64,000 nt of DNA from Silene latifolia. Lineage: Eukaryota; Streptophyta; Magnoliopsida; Caryophyllales; Caryophyllaceae. Location of the stretch: NCBI RefSeq assembly GCF_048544455.1, contig NC_133537.1:68233634-68297633 (forward strand), given 5' to 3'. Numbering within the stretch: position 1 is the stretch's first letter; the number at the start of each line of letters is the position of its first letter. Under the pieces are notes generated by a model. That model was not told where the DNA came from and made no database searches. It worked only from the letters and a program-made list of their open reading frames with translations. The position numbers were made by a program, and so were the translations under genes. Shown here in pieces: positions 55,062 through 64,000 of this stretch.

Positions 55062-56111
55062 GGTTCCAGGTGCAGGAAGTTCCACCTCCAACAGGTACAT
55101 TCCAGGACCCTTGAATCCTAGCATTCAGTACTCCAAAAACCTTAGAACATGAACTAACTTGCTAAAAGTATCTTTGATTAAGCAGCTATCGCTTGAAGGG
55201 GAACAACCCCAGAACCCACTTACTAGAGCCATAACTCACTCTCTCATGAGGTACATACGCAAAGAACTAATCATTTTGTTTTGTACCGCCTGACTGTACC
55301 ACCTACATTAGTCCAACAACAACATCTCTTTTGACAGCAGGAACAACTAAGTCACCAGGCAAGGTCTTTCGTTCAGTACGCACGTGCTAAGTCTCCTGAA
55401 TTCAACAGGTACTACTAAGGAAATGACAACTTACAATGTATCTTTCAAATACTTTGAGTCAAAACCCTTTTTCTTATTTTTCCCTTGGTGTCAACTTCAT
55501 AGGTGTCACAAGGAGCAAAATGTGGATGCAGCGTACTTAGTATTTCAAAAGGCAAAATGAAACTTTATTTTCTTTTAAGTTGATGTAAAACTCTGGAGGA
55601 ACACACTTTGTGTCCCCAATTATTTTAGATTTATGAAATTGCTTCCACTTTTAGGTTTATCATTGTTTTTGGATTGAATATGGATATGGTAAGTTGAATA
55701 TTAAGGCAATGTCCTAGTAGGCTAACTGATGAACAAGAACTAGCAAATTACTCCTCCTGCAGGAAGTTCCCGATGTGCGCGTGGTCGAAACAGAGGGATT
55801 CGAGCATCCTGATAGACAGAAAGCTCCCTGAACCACCATAGACACCTCAACAAGTACGAAGCCGGCACACAAACAGAAAGAACGAAAAATTGCTAGCAAA
55901 ACAACAAAAGGAACAAAACAAGAACTTTCATAAACACCCCTCAACAGGGGGAATTTAAAAAATAAATATTTTTGCCCCTCCTACGAGGCAAAAACCAAAG
56001 AGTACTAAAAGGTGCCCAAAACTACCAGGCACCAAAAGTTGGATTACAATGGGCTACCACACAGGGTTCCCAACAAAACATCAAGATAAAATTAAAATTT
56101 AAATGCCTAAA
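55062..56111 (+). other. C2 spacer between integrase and antisense ORF
   Basis: It is the counterpart of C1 20354-21405. I see no gene. Confidence 0.6.
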
Positions 56112-56343
56112 CTAGGCAGCAGCAGCAGAATCCGGGGCGGCATCAGCAGGAACATATACAGGGGCGTTGGGCTCCACAATAGCCTTTCCCCCAGATAGAC
56201 CTTCCCCTCCCTGAGCAACAAGGGCATCCTCCCTAACCTCCTCGACCGACACGACAGCTGGTTGTTCAGTCCTAGCACTGGTCTCTCCTTCATCACCACC
56301 GAGCAAGTTGTTGATGAGGCTGAAGTCCGACTTGATTGGATAT
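56112..56343 (-). pseudogene. antisense ORF of C2, C-terminal end, cut by B
   Basis: The minus strand carries LLGGDEGETSARTEQPAVV to PADAAPDSAAAA, matching C1 21600-21406. It ends at 56343, where the LTR of B begins; the rest should lie to the right of B, beyond the window. Confidence 0.7.
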
Positions 56344-57856
56344 TGATGCGTGTCTTTTATATGATGTTTTACATCCCATTTTACACGCATTTCAGAGCTC
56401 ATTCTTGTAGTTTATGCTGCATTTCTCCCTATTTCCGTCTACTTCCGTATTTTGTACATTATTGCAGAAATGTGAAGAATCCAGCGGAAATCGAGCTAAA
56501 TCCGTCCCCAAGCATCCTACATTGCATTTGACGTGAAGTATTCACCCGAGGAACGAGCTTGGTGCGCAATTCAAGGCCCAAAAGACAAGTCCACGAGTTT
56601 TAAGAAGTCAAGTAGCAGCTTAAGTAGTCGATCGACCATCACCATCAGTCGATCGACCAATGTTCGGGTTCCAGAAGCTACTGTACACTGAGGACCAGTC
56701 GATCGACCACAATGCTGTTCCAGACGTGAATTAAAAGACCGAGGAACTTGAAGCCCGTTAAGTTTAGGTTTTGGAATAATTGTTACGTACACTTTCTATA
56801 TAACGTAACTGAGAATACCTAGTTTAGCATTCAGTTTTTCATCCAAGTTTTTACCTAAGTTTTATTCAGTAATTTTCATTAAGTTTCCGCATACGGTTCT
56901 TGATAGATAGTTAGGGTTTGGGATTATTGTGAGCATTGGATTTTTAATTCCTAGTTCTAATCTTTCCTCTGCAATTCGGTATTCTTCTGCCCTGCTTTCA
57001 GTTCATCTTTATTTTATCAATAGTTTAGAACTGCTAAGTAGATTCCCGCAACCGTTATCATTGTTTATGTTAATTATTTGTTTTACTATCTTAAGCATGA
57101 ATTCCCCTGTTTACTTTATTAGTCTTATTATTGTTTTCACCCTTAGTATGAGTAGCTAAATAATTTGTGCTAGGATGTAGGCGAATTGTAGCATAGGCGG
57201 CATTAGATTAGACACGGCCTGAACCCGCGTGTTGGTCGATCGACCACCTTACCCGGTCGATCGACTGACCTCGTGAGGTTACCCTTCGTTTTAATTGAAT
57301 TTAATCTTGTATTTGACGAATCGAATGCATGCGACCAGTTAGATGCTTATTTTATGACAAACCCATTAGATCAAAAGGTAGGGTATGTTGTTAGACCATC
57401 AATTGAATCGAGTAAACTGTGCTAAGATCGAAAGATAGGTATAGTTTAGACCGTTAGTCACTTTTCAGAACGAAAGTTAGTATTAGTGATATTAGGGACC
57501 TATAGCGAGATCGAAAGATGCTATTTGTTAAGAGTGGACCGAGAGGACCTCTTTATTTCCCGCCTCACCTGTGTTGACTCAGACCGACTTAGTTTGCTGC
57601 CGCCGAAGCTATAATGAACCGACCATCCTAGTACCTCTTCTTTATCTGTTAAACCGTCTTTTTAGTTTATTATCTTTATTTGTTCTTAGCTATAGACCAT
57701 CTCAACTCAACCCCCACAATTGTTACCTTGGACTAAATATAAATCAACTAGAATTTACATCTGCCTCCTTGTGGTTCGACCCTGTTACCACTAGCCTAGG
57801 TTAGTCTTAATAGGAATTATAAATTTTATCTTTGGTACTCACAACGACGGGTATCA
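56344..57856 (+). repeat. 5' LTR of B (1513 bp)
   Basis: It begins TGATGCGTGTCTTTTATATGATG and ends ACGGGTATCA. It contains GTCGATCGAC palindromes at about 56627-56710 and 57235-57270. The start matches 63271. It is similar to but clearly diverged from the A1 and A2 LTRs. Confidence 0.92.
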
Positions 57857-57861
57857 AATTT

Positions 57862-57879
57862 TGGCGCCGTTGCCGGGGA
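57862..57879 (+). promoter_or_regulatory. primer-binding site of B
   Basis: TGGCGCCGTTGCCGGGGA, five bases after the LTR; identical to F. Confidence 0.88.
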
Positions 57880-57981
57880 GGCAATAGTCCTAATTTTAGT
57901 TGTTTTTATTTTTAGTCTTTCTTAGTTTAAGGGACTTCTGTTCCTTAAACTTTTCTTATATTCCTTTTGTAGTTTCCTCTT

Positions 57982-59660
57982 ATGCGCAGGTCACAGGGTG
58001 GTGAACTAGTACCATTTGACCCTGAGTTAGAGAAATCTTTGCGCGAGTTGAGACGAACACAAAGGTTACTACCGACAGAGGAAGAGCTGAGTACTCTGTC
58101 AAGCTATTATGAGAACGATCTGTTCGAAGAAGACCCACAGTCTTCACCCGTTTCCACTTCTTCAGCCGAGATAGTTACTTCTCCAGAAATTCCAGTCATG
58201 GCCGAGGAAGCGAGTATAGCTAGTCATTCTGAGCCGACAGCTGAAAATTTATATAAGGGGTTCGAATTACCAGGAGATGCCAGGAAGTTCGAACCAAAGC
58301 CTTCATACATTAGCATGGTTGAGAAGAACCGATTCGGGGAGCGCAAATGAAGATGCAGCTAAGCATATGGAGACCTTTATTGACTATCATTGTTCCATAC
58401 CCCCCCACCAGCCGGCGTGACCCAAGACCAGATCAAGGAGACCATGTTCATCTTCTCTCTTCGTGATGCCGCAAGGGAGTGGTATAGAGATTTGGACCGG
58501 ACCGTTCAGGGGATCACCGATTGGAATTCATTAGCATTGGCATTCTACAAGAAGTACTTTTCTGCTTCAAGGATGATTGCTATTAGAGCTCAAATCACGG
58601 GCTTTAAACAAGGGCCAGATGAGAATTTCCACGAAGCATGGGTCCGATTTAAGAAGTTGGTGCGAACCATACCGCACCATGGGTTCGAAAAGTGGAGCTT
58701 GTGCAATCATTTCTACAATGGGTTGTACGACGATCAGAGGGCCATTTTGGATGCTGCAGCTAATGGCCGATTTGCTGAGAATTTGGGAGCAACCAAGGGG
58801 TGGAAGATCATAGACGATCTAGCTACCCACAAGGCCGAGTATGGGAGCTCTAGAGGGAACCAGAGGAGAGCTGCTGAATCTTCCTCTGTCGCTGCGCTTG
58901 AGGCCCTTACTGCGAGATTTGACAAGTATGAACTAGGAGGAGCTTCTAAAGGTGGGATGTACCAAGTGAATGCTGTGTCAGACGGTCCTTTCGTCTGTGA
59001 AAGGTGTGGAGCCGAGGGACATGTCTCGAAGAACTGCCCTAGTCCCTTTGAGTCTTGTGCTGCCTTTCAACACTATAGGCAGACCAACACCTACTATGAG
59101 CCAACCCACCCAAACTTGAGTTGGAGGAGCCAAAATTTCCTGAACCCAACTCAAGCTCCACCGCAGCAGCAACCCTATGTGCCCCCTCATCAAAAGCAGC
59201 AACAATATCAGAAACTTCCCTATGTGCCGCAGCAGCAACAATCGCAGAATTCTGAATTTTCCGAGCTTAAGAATTTGTTGCTGAAGGAGTCCCAAGCAAG
59301 AGAGGCCGGGATGAAGTTACTAGAAAGCCAAATAGCTCAATTGGCTAGCAAAAGTAACACTCGAGCTCCCGGACACTTACCGACTCAACCTGAACAAAAG
59401 GAGACCCTAAATGCCATCACTTTGAGGAGCGGGTCCACCCTTGATGCTCCTGCCATGGTCGAGGACGTTGTTGAAAAAGATGAGCCGGAAACAAGTCAAA
59501 AGAAAGCTTCAACGAATAAATCAAAGAAAAACAGTGACTACTCAGGTATATCGTCGATCGATCGATATACCTAGTCGATCGATCAAGCACGGGTTACAGA
59601 GCTCTGGAATGTACATCTCGTCGATCGACTGAGGACAGTGGTCGATCGACTGAGATCGCG
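57982..59660 (+). pseudogene. gag of B, with local frame changes
   Basis: The ATG at 57982 (MRRSQGGELVPFDPELEKSLRELRR) opens 122 aa. The frame is lost around 58335-58400, near a GGGGAGCGC run and a CCCCCCC run, then regained as 58390-59574: the capsid-like domain (WYRDLDRTVQGITDWNSLALAFYKKYF, FHEAWVRFKKLVRTIPHHG, FYNGLYDDQR), the knuckle FVCERCGAEGHVSKNC (about 58990-59040), a Gln/Pro-rich region and LNAITLRSGSTLDAPA. The frame changes again inside the TCGATCGA motif cluster at 59550-59660. A2 keeps one frame through that region, so B has lost it by motif loss or gain. Confidence 0.83.
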
Positions 59661-61052
59661 GCTGATGCTGAGGAATTTCGTCCTTTGATGCCAAATAATC
59701 TGCGAGACCACTTGTTTCGTGGTACCACAGTCCCGAAGACTTTAGGACAAGACCCGAGTGCTGATGGGTCAGTCCCGGTCCCGAAGTTCGACCCAATGAC
59801 GGTTAATGGTTCTCATTTGAGACGGTCTGAGGAGGGGTCTAGCTTCAACAAAGAGAAGGTGACGGACTTCCAGCCCAAGTCCAAGGATGCCGGTGCGCGT
59901 GATTTGGAGGAGAGGGCTAAGGTACTTCTTACAGCCCCTTACCCGGAGAGGCTAGTGCCGACCAAGGAACAGGTATCTTTCAGCAAATTTGAAAAAATTA
60001 TCCGTAGTCTGAATGTACAAGTCCCCTTCCTTGAGTTAGTAAACCAAGTGCCCGCTTATACTAAATTTATGAAACAACTTTTGTCCAAAAAGCGGTCACT
60101 TGAAACAGTGCACACTGTCGCACTTACTAAGGAGTCTTGCTCCTATCTGTCTCACACTGCGCCCCATAAGTTAGAGGATCCGGGTAGCTTTTCTGTTCCT
60201 TGCAAAATAGGTACCTTCTCTATTGAGAAGGCATTATGTGACCTAGGGGCTAGTATAAGCGTCATGCCCTTGAGTTTAGCTAGGAAGCTTAAGTTGACCC
60301 GGTTTGCTATCACAGACATGACAGTTCAGATGGCTGACCGATCTGCGGTCGAGCCTATAGGAGTCCTAGAGGACATATCCGTCCAAATAGGGAAGTTTTT
60401 CTTCCCTGTTGACTTTGTTGTCCTTAATATGCCTGGGGATGCCCATATACCGATCATCCTAGGAAGGTCGTTTCTGTACACTGCTGGTGCAGTTATTGAC
60501 GTAGGCTCTGGAACTTTGACCTTCAAAGTTAGGAAACATTCTATCATTTTTGCCCAACCTGCTAAAAAGAAGGACCCCATGTGGCCTGTCACTTGTAATA
60601 CGGTTTCTGAAAAGAAATCGTACTTTGTGCTTCCTGAATTGCCTGTCTCTATTACTACTCCTGTGCTAACCCCTCCGCCCCAGATTGGGAGCAGAAAGGA
60701 GGAAGAATCTGTTGTTTTAGACATTGCAGGAGCTGGTTTGGGGAAGGATGAGCTGCAGGTCACTCTAGCTGTGACAAAGCCTATCATTCAAGGAGGAGGT
60801 CTTGGTTGCCTGAGCTATGGAATTTATGAGATAGTTGATGACGAGCTAGTAAAAGCAAAGAAGTCCGACTTGGATTCCGATGAGCCCAAAGAGACCCTTG
60901 ATTGGGGAGATGACGAAGTTGATCCGTTGAGCTCTCCGACTCTCGAAGCTGAGAAGGGTGCAGCTGATAAGATGAGCACCATTGAGGCTACCTCTAGTAG
61001 CCAGAAGCCGACGAAATGGGCCATACCGTGGTCCTTCTTGATCAACTATTAA
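59661..61052 (+). CDS. protease part of B gag-pro (455-aa open frame)
   Basis: The open frame 59685-61052 continues gag-pro. It carries LRDHLFRGTTVPKTLGQDPS, FLELVNQVPAYTKFMKQLL, SYLSHTAPHKLEDPGSFSVP, then the retropepsin core ALCDLGASISVMPLSLARKL (about 60231-60290), IGKFFFPVDFVVLNM and IPIILGRSFLYTAGAVIDV (about 60450-60505). It ends in an acidic tail closing AIPWSFLINY. The active-site triad is D-L-G, the usual variant in Athila-like proteases. No start codon is expected here because it is normally translated with gag. No RT follows the stop. Confidence 0.83.
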   Translation, partial: ADAEEFRPLMPNNLRDHLFRGTTVPKTLGQDPSADGSVPVPKFDPMTVNGSHLRRSEEGSSFNKEKVTDFQPKSKDAGARDLEERAKVLLTAPYPERLVPTKEQVSFSKFEKIIRSLNVQVPFLELVNQVPAYTKFMKQLLSKKRSLETVHTVALTKESCSYLSHTAPHKLEDPGSFSVPCKIGTFSIEKALCDLGASISVMPLSLARKLKLTRFAITDMTVQMADRSAVEPIGVLEDISVQIGKFFFPVDFVVLNMPGDAHIPIILGRSFLYTAGAVIDVGSGTLTFKVRKHSIIFAQPAKKKDPMWPVTCNTVSEKKSYFVLPELPVSITTPVLTPPPQIGSRKEEESVVLDIAGAGLGKDELQVTLAVTKPIIQGGGLGCLSYGIYEIVDDELVKAKKSDLDSDEPKETLDWGDDEVDPLSSPTLEAEKGAADKMSTIEATSSSQKPTKWAIPWSFLINY

Positions 61053-63270
61053 TTGATCGAGCTCGTTTTAAACTTCATTTTATTTGCTTTTGTTAAAACA
61101 ATTTTTATTGCTTTTTGTGTGCGCGAAAACTTCGCATTTTATTTCGCTTATTTAGGATTTTTAAGTACTTTAGACTTTATTCTGGGTTTTGCGCAATTTT
61201 GGGCGTGTATTATTGTGCATTTGCAGGTTTTAGACCTCGGTAGCTCTAGTTATTGAGCTAATACGAAGAATTAAGATGTCGCAGCAGTGTTTTCAGTCGA
61301 TCGACTGGCCTATATGGTCGATCGACTGATTTGCGGTGTTTACAGGAGCTCTTTGTTCACGCCCACTTGATCGATCGACCGATCTTCTTGGTCGATCGAC
61401 CACTGCTGCTGCTGTATTTGTTCACGACCTCTCCCCTGCTGTGTTTGGTCGATAGGGGACCTAAGGGAGTTTTCTACTCCGCTTTACTTTCCGTCATATT
61501 ACTTATTTCTTCAAATTTTCTCATTTATGCACAATTTTACCGCTTCAAAATTGTTTTCTCAGTCTTATGCGTGGTATTTTTCTGTCTTTTCGTGCACTTA
61601 TGGTAGCATCTTAGCTACATCGAAACCTCCTAGCTCACGCTGGTTTGGGGAGGTTTCCTTTGCGCTTAAAGTCTTGTGAGTTCCTGATTTCTTTACTTCA
61701 TATTTATTTATTTCTCGCAAATTCCCATTTCTCTTTTCTTCATTATATGATTTTGCACAATGGGGACATTGTGCGATTTGGTTTGGGGAAGGGTTTTGCG
61801 TCGCATATCATTTGCTTGCATTCACGTTTACATTTTGTCTTGCATTGTTGTTTATTTCTTCATATACATCAAAAATAAAAAAAAATTCAAAAATTCAAAA
61901 ATTCCCAAAAAAAATGCACGTTTATTTTAGCATATAGGTCGAGTCGGAACGGTAGTATTTCTATGATGATTTTGCATTTGCACCTGTTTTGCTTGAGCCT
62001 TGCTAGATTAACATGTTATTAGTAGAATCGTTTATGCATATCTACGAGTTTTCGTTAATTTATTTGATGAGCTTGAGACCTGACTTAGAAAATTGGCAAG
62101 CTACATCATATTTCTGAGATTTAGAGCCTATAACTGGTGACATTTATGACCGGTTTATTTAGGAATGTGAGTAGTACTCCTTATGAGACATGTTTCCTTA
62201 ATTTGCATAAATATGAATTTGATCTACTTAATACCTGTATGCATTCGATTTGTGGTTTGTCGACATATGTGGTAGAGGTTTCCCTTTTCTTATTAGGCCC
62301 ACAAGCTCCACACTGCCAAAAATATCCTTTTTTGTCCCATTTACTACATCCTACATTTAGCCTGTCCTTTGTCAAGCTAGTAGTCTGTGTTCTTGGGGTT
62401 GTTACTCATTTTTGGTGGCATATGCTCTATTGAGACGTTATTGGGAAGATGAAATAAAGGAGAAATAGAAAAAGAAAAAGAAAAGAAAAGATGAAAAAGA
62501 CTCGAAAAAGAAAAAAGAGAATTCTGTACTGTAGAAGCAGTCGATCGACTGCCGTTTATGGTCGATCGACCGGAGTTCGAGAAAGAGAAAGAAAAAAAAA
62601 GTCAATTCGCATAATTTAATCCTTATCTTTTGGCGATTTTTGCTCCCATGTTCCATTCATATTTTATGGGGAGTTTATTGATTTAATATTTTGGGGACTG
62701 TGAGTTTTGTGCTTGCTATAGCACCGTTTCATTTGATTATGAGCAAGAAGTTGGATGTCGCCACTTGGTTCCGTTTTGGTACTAGCTTGATCACCTGTAC
62801 CTCCACTTTACCATAAAATGTTTTGCCTCTTCTTACCCATACCTCACATATCCCATATATACCTCGGCATGTGTCGTTGGTCATCTGTTTGGTTGGAATG
62901 CATATGTACGGTCACAGAGATCATTTTCATATTCTATTGCTGGCATGTCTTCATAGGTCGTAGTTAGGTGAGAGTCACTACAAAATTAATTCTTTCTATC
63001 TTACATATATTCACCTATACTTATTGAGTGATTTGAGCGACCCGTGAGAGTCCAATTTGATAAGTCTCTACAGTTGGCGGTTCAGCATATTTTTAACGGC
63101 TTCATAACTCGTTTGCATGATTCATTTACTAATTGATTGTTGGTTACGCATTAAATTGGTTTAGGTTTAACAGCTTGCATTTCGCTCTGAGATTGAACTC
63201 GTTCCATTAGGTAATTAGATCAAGTCTAGTTCTTGCTTGGGGACAAGCAAGGATTTGGTTTGGGGAAGTT
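61053..63270 (+). other. B 3' non-coding region with palindromes and polypurine tracts
   Basis: There are 2.2 kb without a supported gene. GTCGATCGAC-type motifs lie at about 61297-61395 and 62540-62570. PPT-like GGTTTGGGGA(A/G)G runs lie at about 61642 and 61780. An A-rich AAAAATTCAAAAATTC tract is at 61868-61912. A purine-rich stretch is at 62455-62520. The terminal PPT GGTTTGGGGAAGTT is at 63257-63270. The order of the PPT-like runs and A-rich tract parallels F 12570-12850. Confidence 0.7.
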
Positions 63271-64000
63271 TGATGCGTGTCTTTTATATGATGTTTTACA
63301 TCCCATTTTACACGCATTTCAGAGCTCATTCTTGTAGTTTATGCTGCATTTCTCCCTATTTCCGTCTACTTCCGTATTTTGTACATTATTGCAGAAATGT
63401 GAAGAATCCAGCGGAAATCGAGCTAAATCCGTCCCCAAGCATCCTACATTGTATTTGACGTGAAGTATTCACCCGAGGAACGAGCTTGGTGCGCAATTCA
63501 AGGCCCAAAAGACAAGTCCACGAGTTTTAAGAAGTCAAGTAGCAGCTTAAGTAGTCGATCGACCATCACCATCAGTCGATCGACCAATGTTCGGGTTCCG
63601 AAGCTATCAGACATCGAGGACGTCGATCGACCACCTACCTTAGTCGATCGACCACAATGTTGTTCCAGACGTGAATTAAAAGACCGAGGAACTTGAAGCC
63701 CGTTAAGTTTAGGTTTTGGAATAATTGTTACGTACACTTTCTATATAACGTAACTGAGAATACCTAGTTTAGCATTCAGTTTTTCATCCAAGTTTTTACC
63801 TAAGTTTTATTCAGTAATTTTCATTAAGTTTCCGCATACGGTTCTTGATAGATAGTTAGGGTTTGGGATTATTGTGAGCATTGGATTTTTAATTCCTAGT
63901 TCTAATCTTTCCTCTGCAATTCGGTATTCTTCTGTCCTGCTTTTAGTTCATCTTTATTTTATCAATAGTTTAGAACTGCTAAGTAGATTCCCGCAACCGT
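63271..64000 (+). repeat. 3' LTR of B, first 730 bp
   Basis: It begins TGATGCGTGTC directly after the PPT. It carries one GTCGATCGACCACCTACCTTA unit (about 63622-63642) that is absent from the 5' LTR. It is cut by the window end. Confidence 0.92.

Larger units (their letters stand above)
47728..56343 (+). mobile_element. C2: second copy of the Tat element C (5' LTR split by A2, cut by B)
   Basis: The order is right part of the 5' LTR, PBS, gag, PR, RT, RNase H with TRIM, second RNase H, integrase, spacer and the start of the antisense region, where B is inserted at 56343/56344. It shares the A and TRIM insertions with C1 but lacks F and D. Its 3' LTR is outside the window. Confidence 0.88.
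56344..64000 (+). mobile_element. B: young non-autonomous Athila-like gag-pro retrotransposon (3' end beyond window)
   Basis: The 5' LTR is 56344-57856, the PBS 57862, gag-protease 57982-61052, a long non-coding 3' region follows, the PPT precedes 63271, and the first 730 bp of the 3' LTR are visible. It is inserted in C2 after GATAT (56339-56343). The C1 counterpart (about 21630-21650) shows the empty site GATTGGATATGCAGC. No RT, RNase H or integrase is present in the 5.4-kb internal domain. The visible LTR parts differ at only a few positions plus one motif-copy difference, so B is young. Confidence 0.92.

Noticed and set aside
1..64000. Host protein-coding gene, rRNA, LINE, SINE or DNA transposon
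   Set aside because: Every supported coding stretch belongs to an LTR element, and I saw no terminal inverted repeats, poly-A-tailed elements or rRNA motifs.

Overview
The window is plant nuclear heterochromatin made entirely of nested LTR retrotransposons. I find no host gene, tRNA, rRNA or non-LTR element. Plant origin rests on the families seen: Tat-lineage Ty3/gypsy elements with two RNase H domains and antisense ORFs, Athila-like gag-pro elements, a Met-tRNA-primed LARD and a TRIM. A eudicot is likely. The species cannot be fixed from the sequence.

Names used below: G is a gypsy gag remnant (42421-43766). C1 is a Tat-type element whose 5' LTR is split by A1 at the left edge and whose 3' LTR ends at 42420. 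Within C1 sit F (4979-16055, TSD GCAGA), a TRIM (17830-18380, TSD ACCAT) and D (22449-40039, minus strand, TSD AGAAC). D itself holds E (25191-35266, TSD CACAG). To the right are A2 (43767-47727, minus, truncated), C2 (47728-56343, a second copy of C with the same A and TRIM insertions) and B (56344 to beyond 64000), which is inserted in the antisense region of C2. Maximum nesting is four deep (G, C, D, E).

A1+C1 and A2+C2 share the same A insertion inside the 5' LTR and the same TRIM in RNase H, while the 3' LTR of C1 lacks A. The block was therefore copied as DNA (tandem duplication, or assembly duplication), with a junction near 43767. F and D then entered only C1, and B entered only C2. 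By-eye divergence is about 5% between the C1 LTRs, about 1.5% between the duplicated C 5' LTR halves, about 2% for the D and E LTR pairs, and under 1% for F and B.

C and E carry the full gag-PR-RT-RH-aRH-INT order plus a 3' antisense ORF, but every pol gene is broken. A, B and F carry gag-protease without RT or integrase, so they are non-autonomous in trans. F adds an ATHILA ORF-1-like gene. D carries no recognisable coding sequence. Two signals stand out. First, differences between repeat copies are concentrated at CAG/CTG trinucleotides in a pattern that looks like base-calling error at CHG-methylated cytosines. Second, unrelated non-autonomous families carry clusters of short family-specific palindromes (TCGATCGA core, or ATCCG-NN-CGGAT) in their LTRs and spacers.
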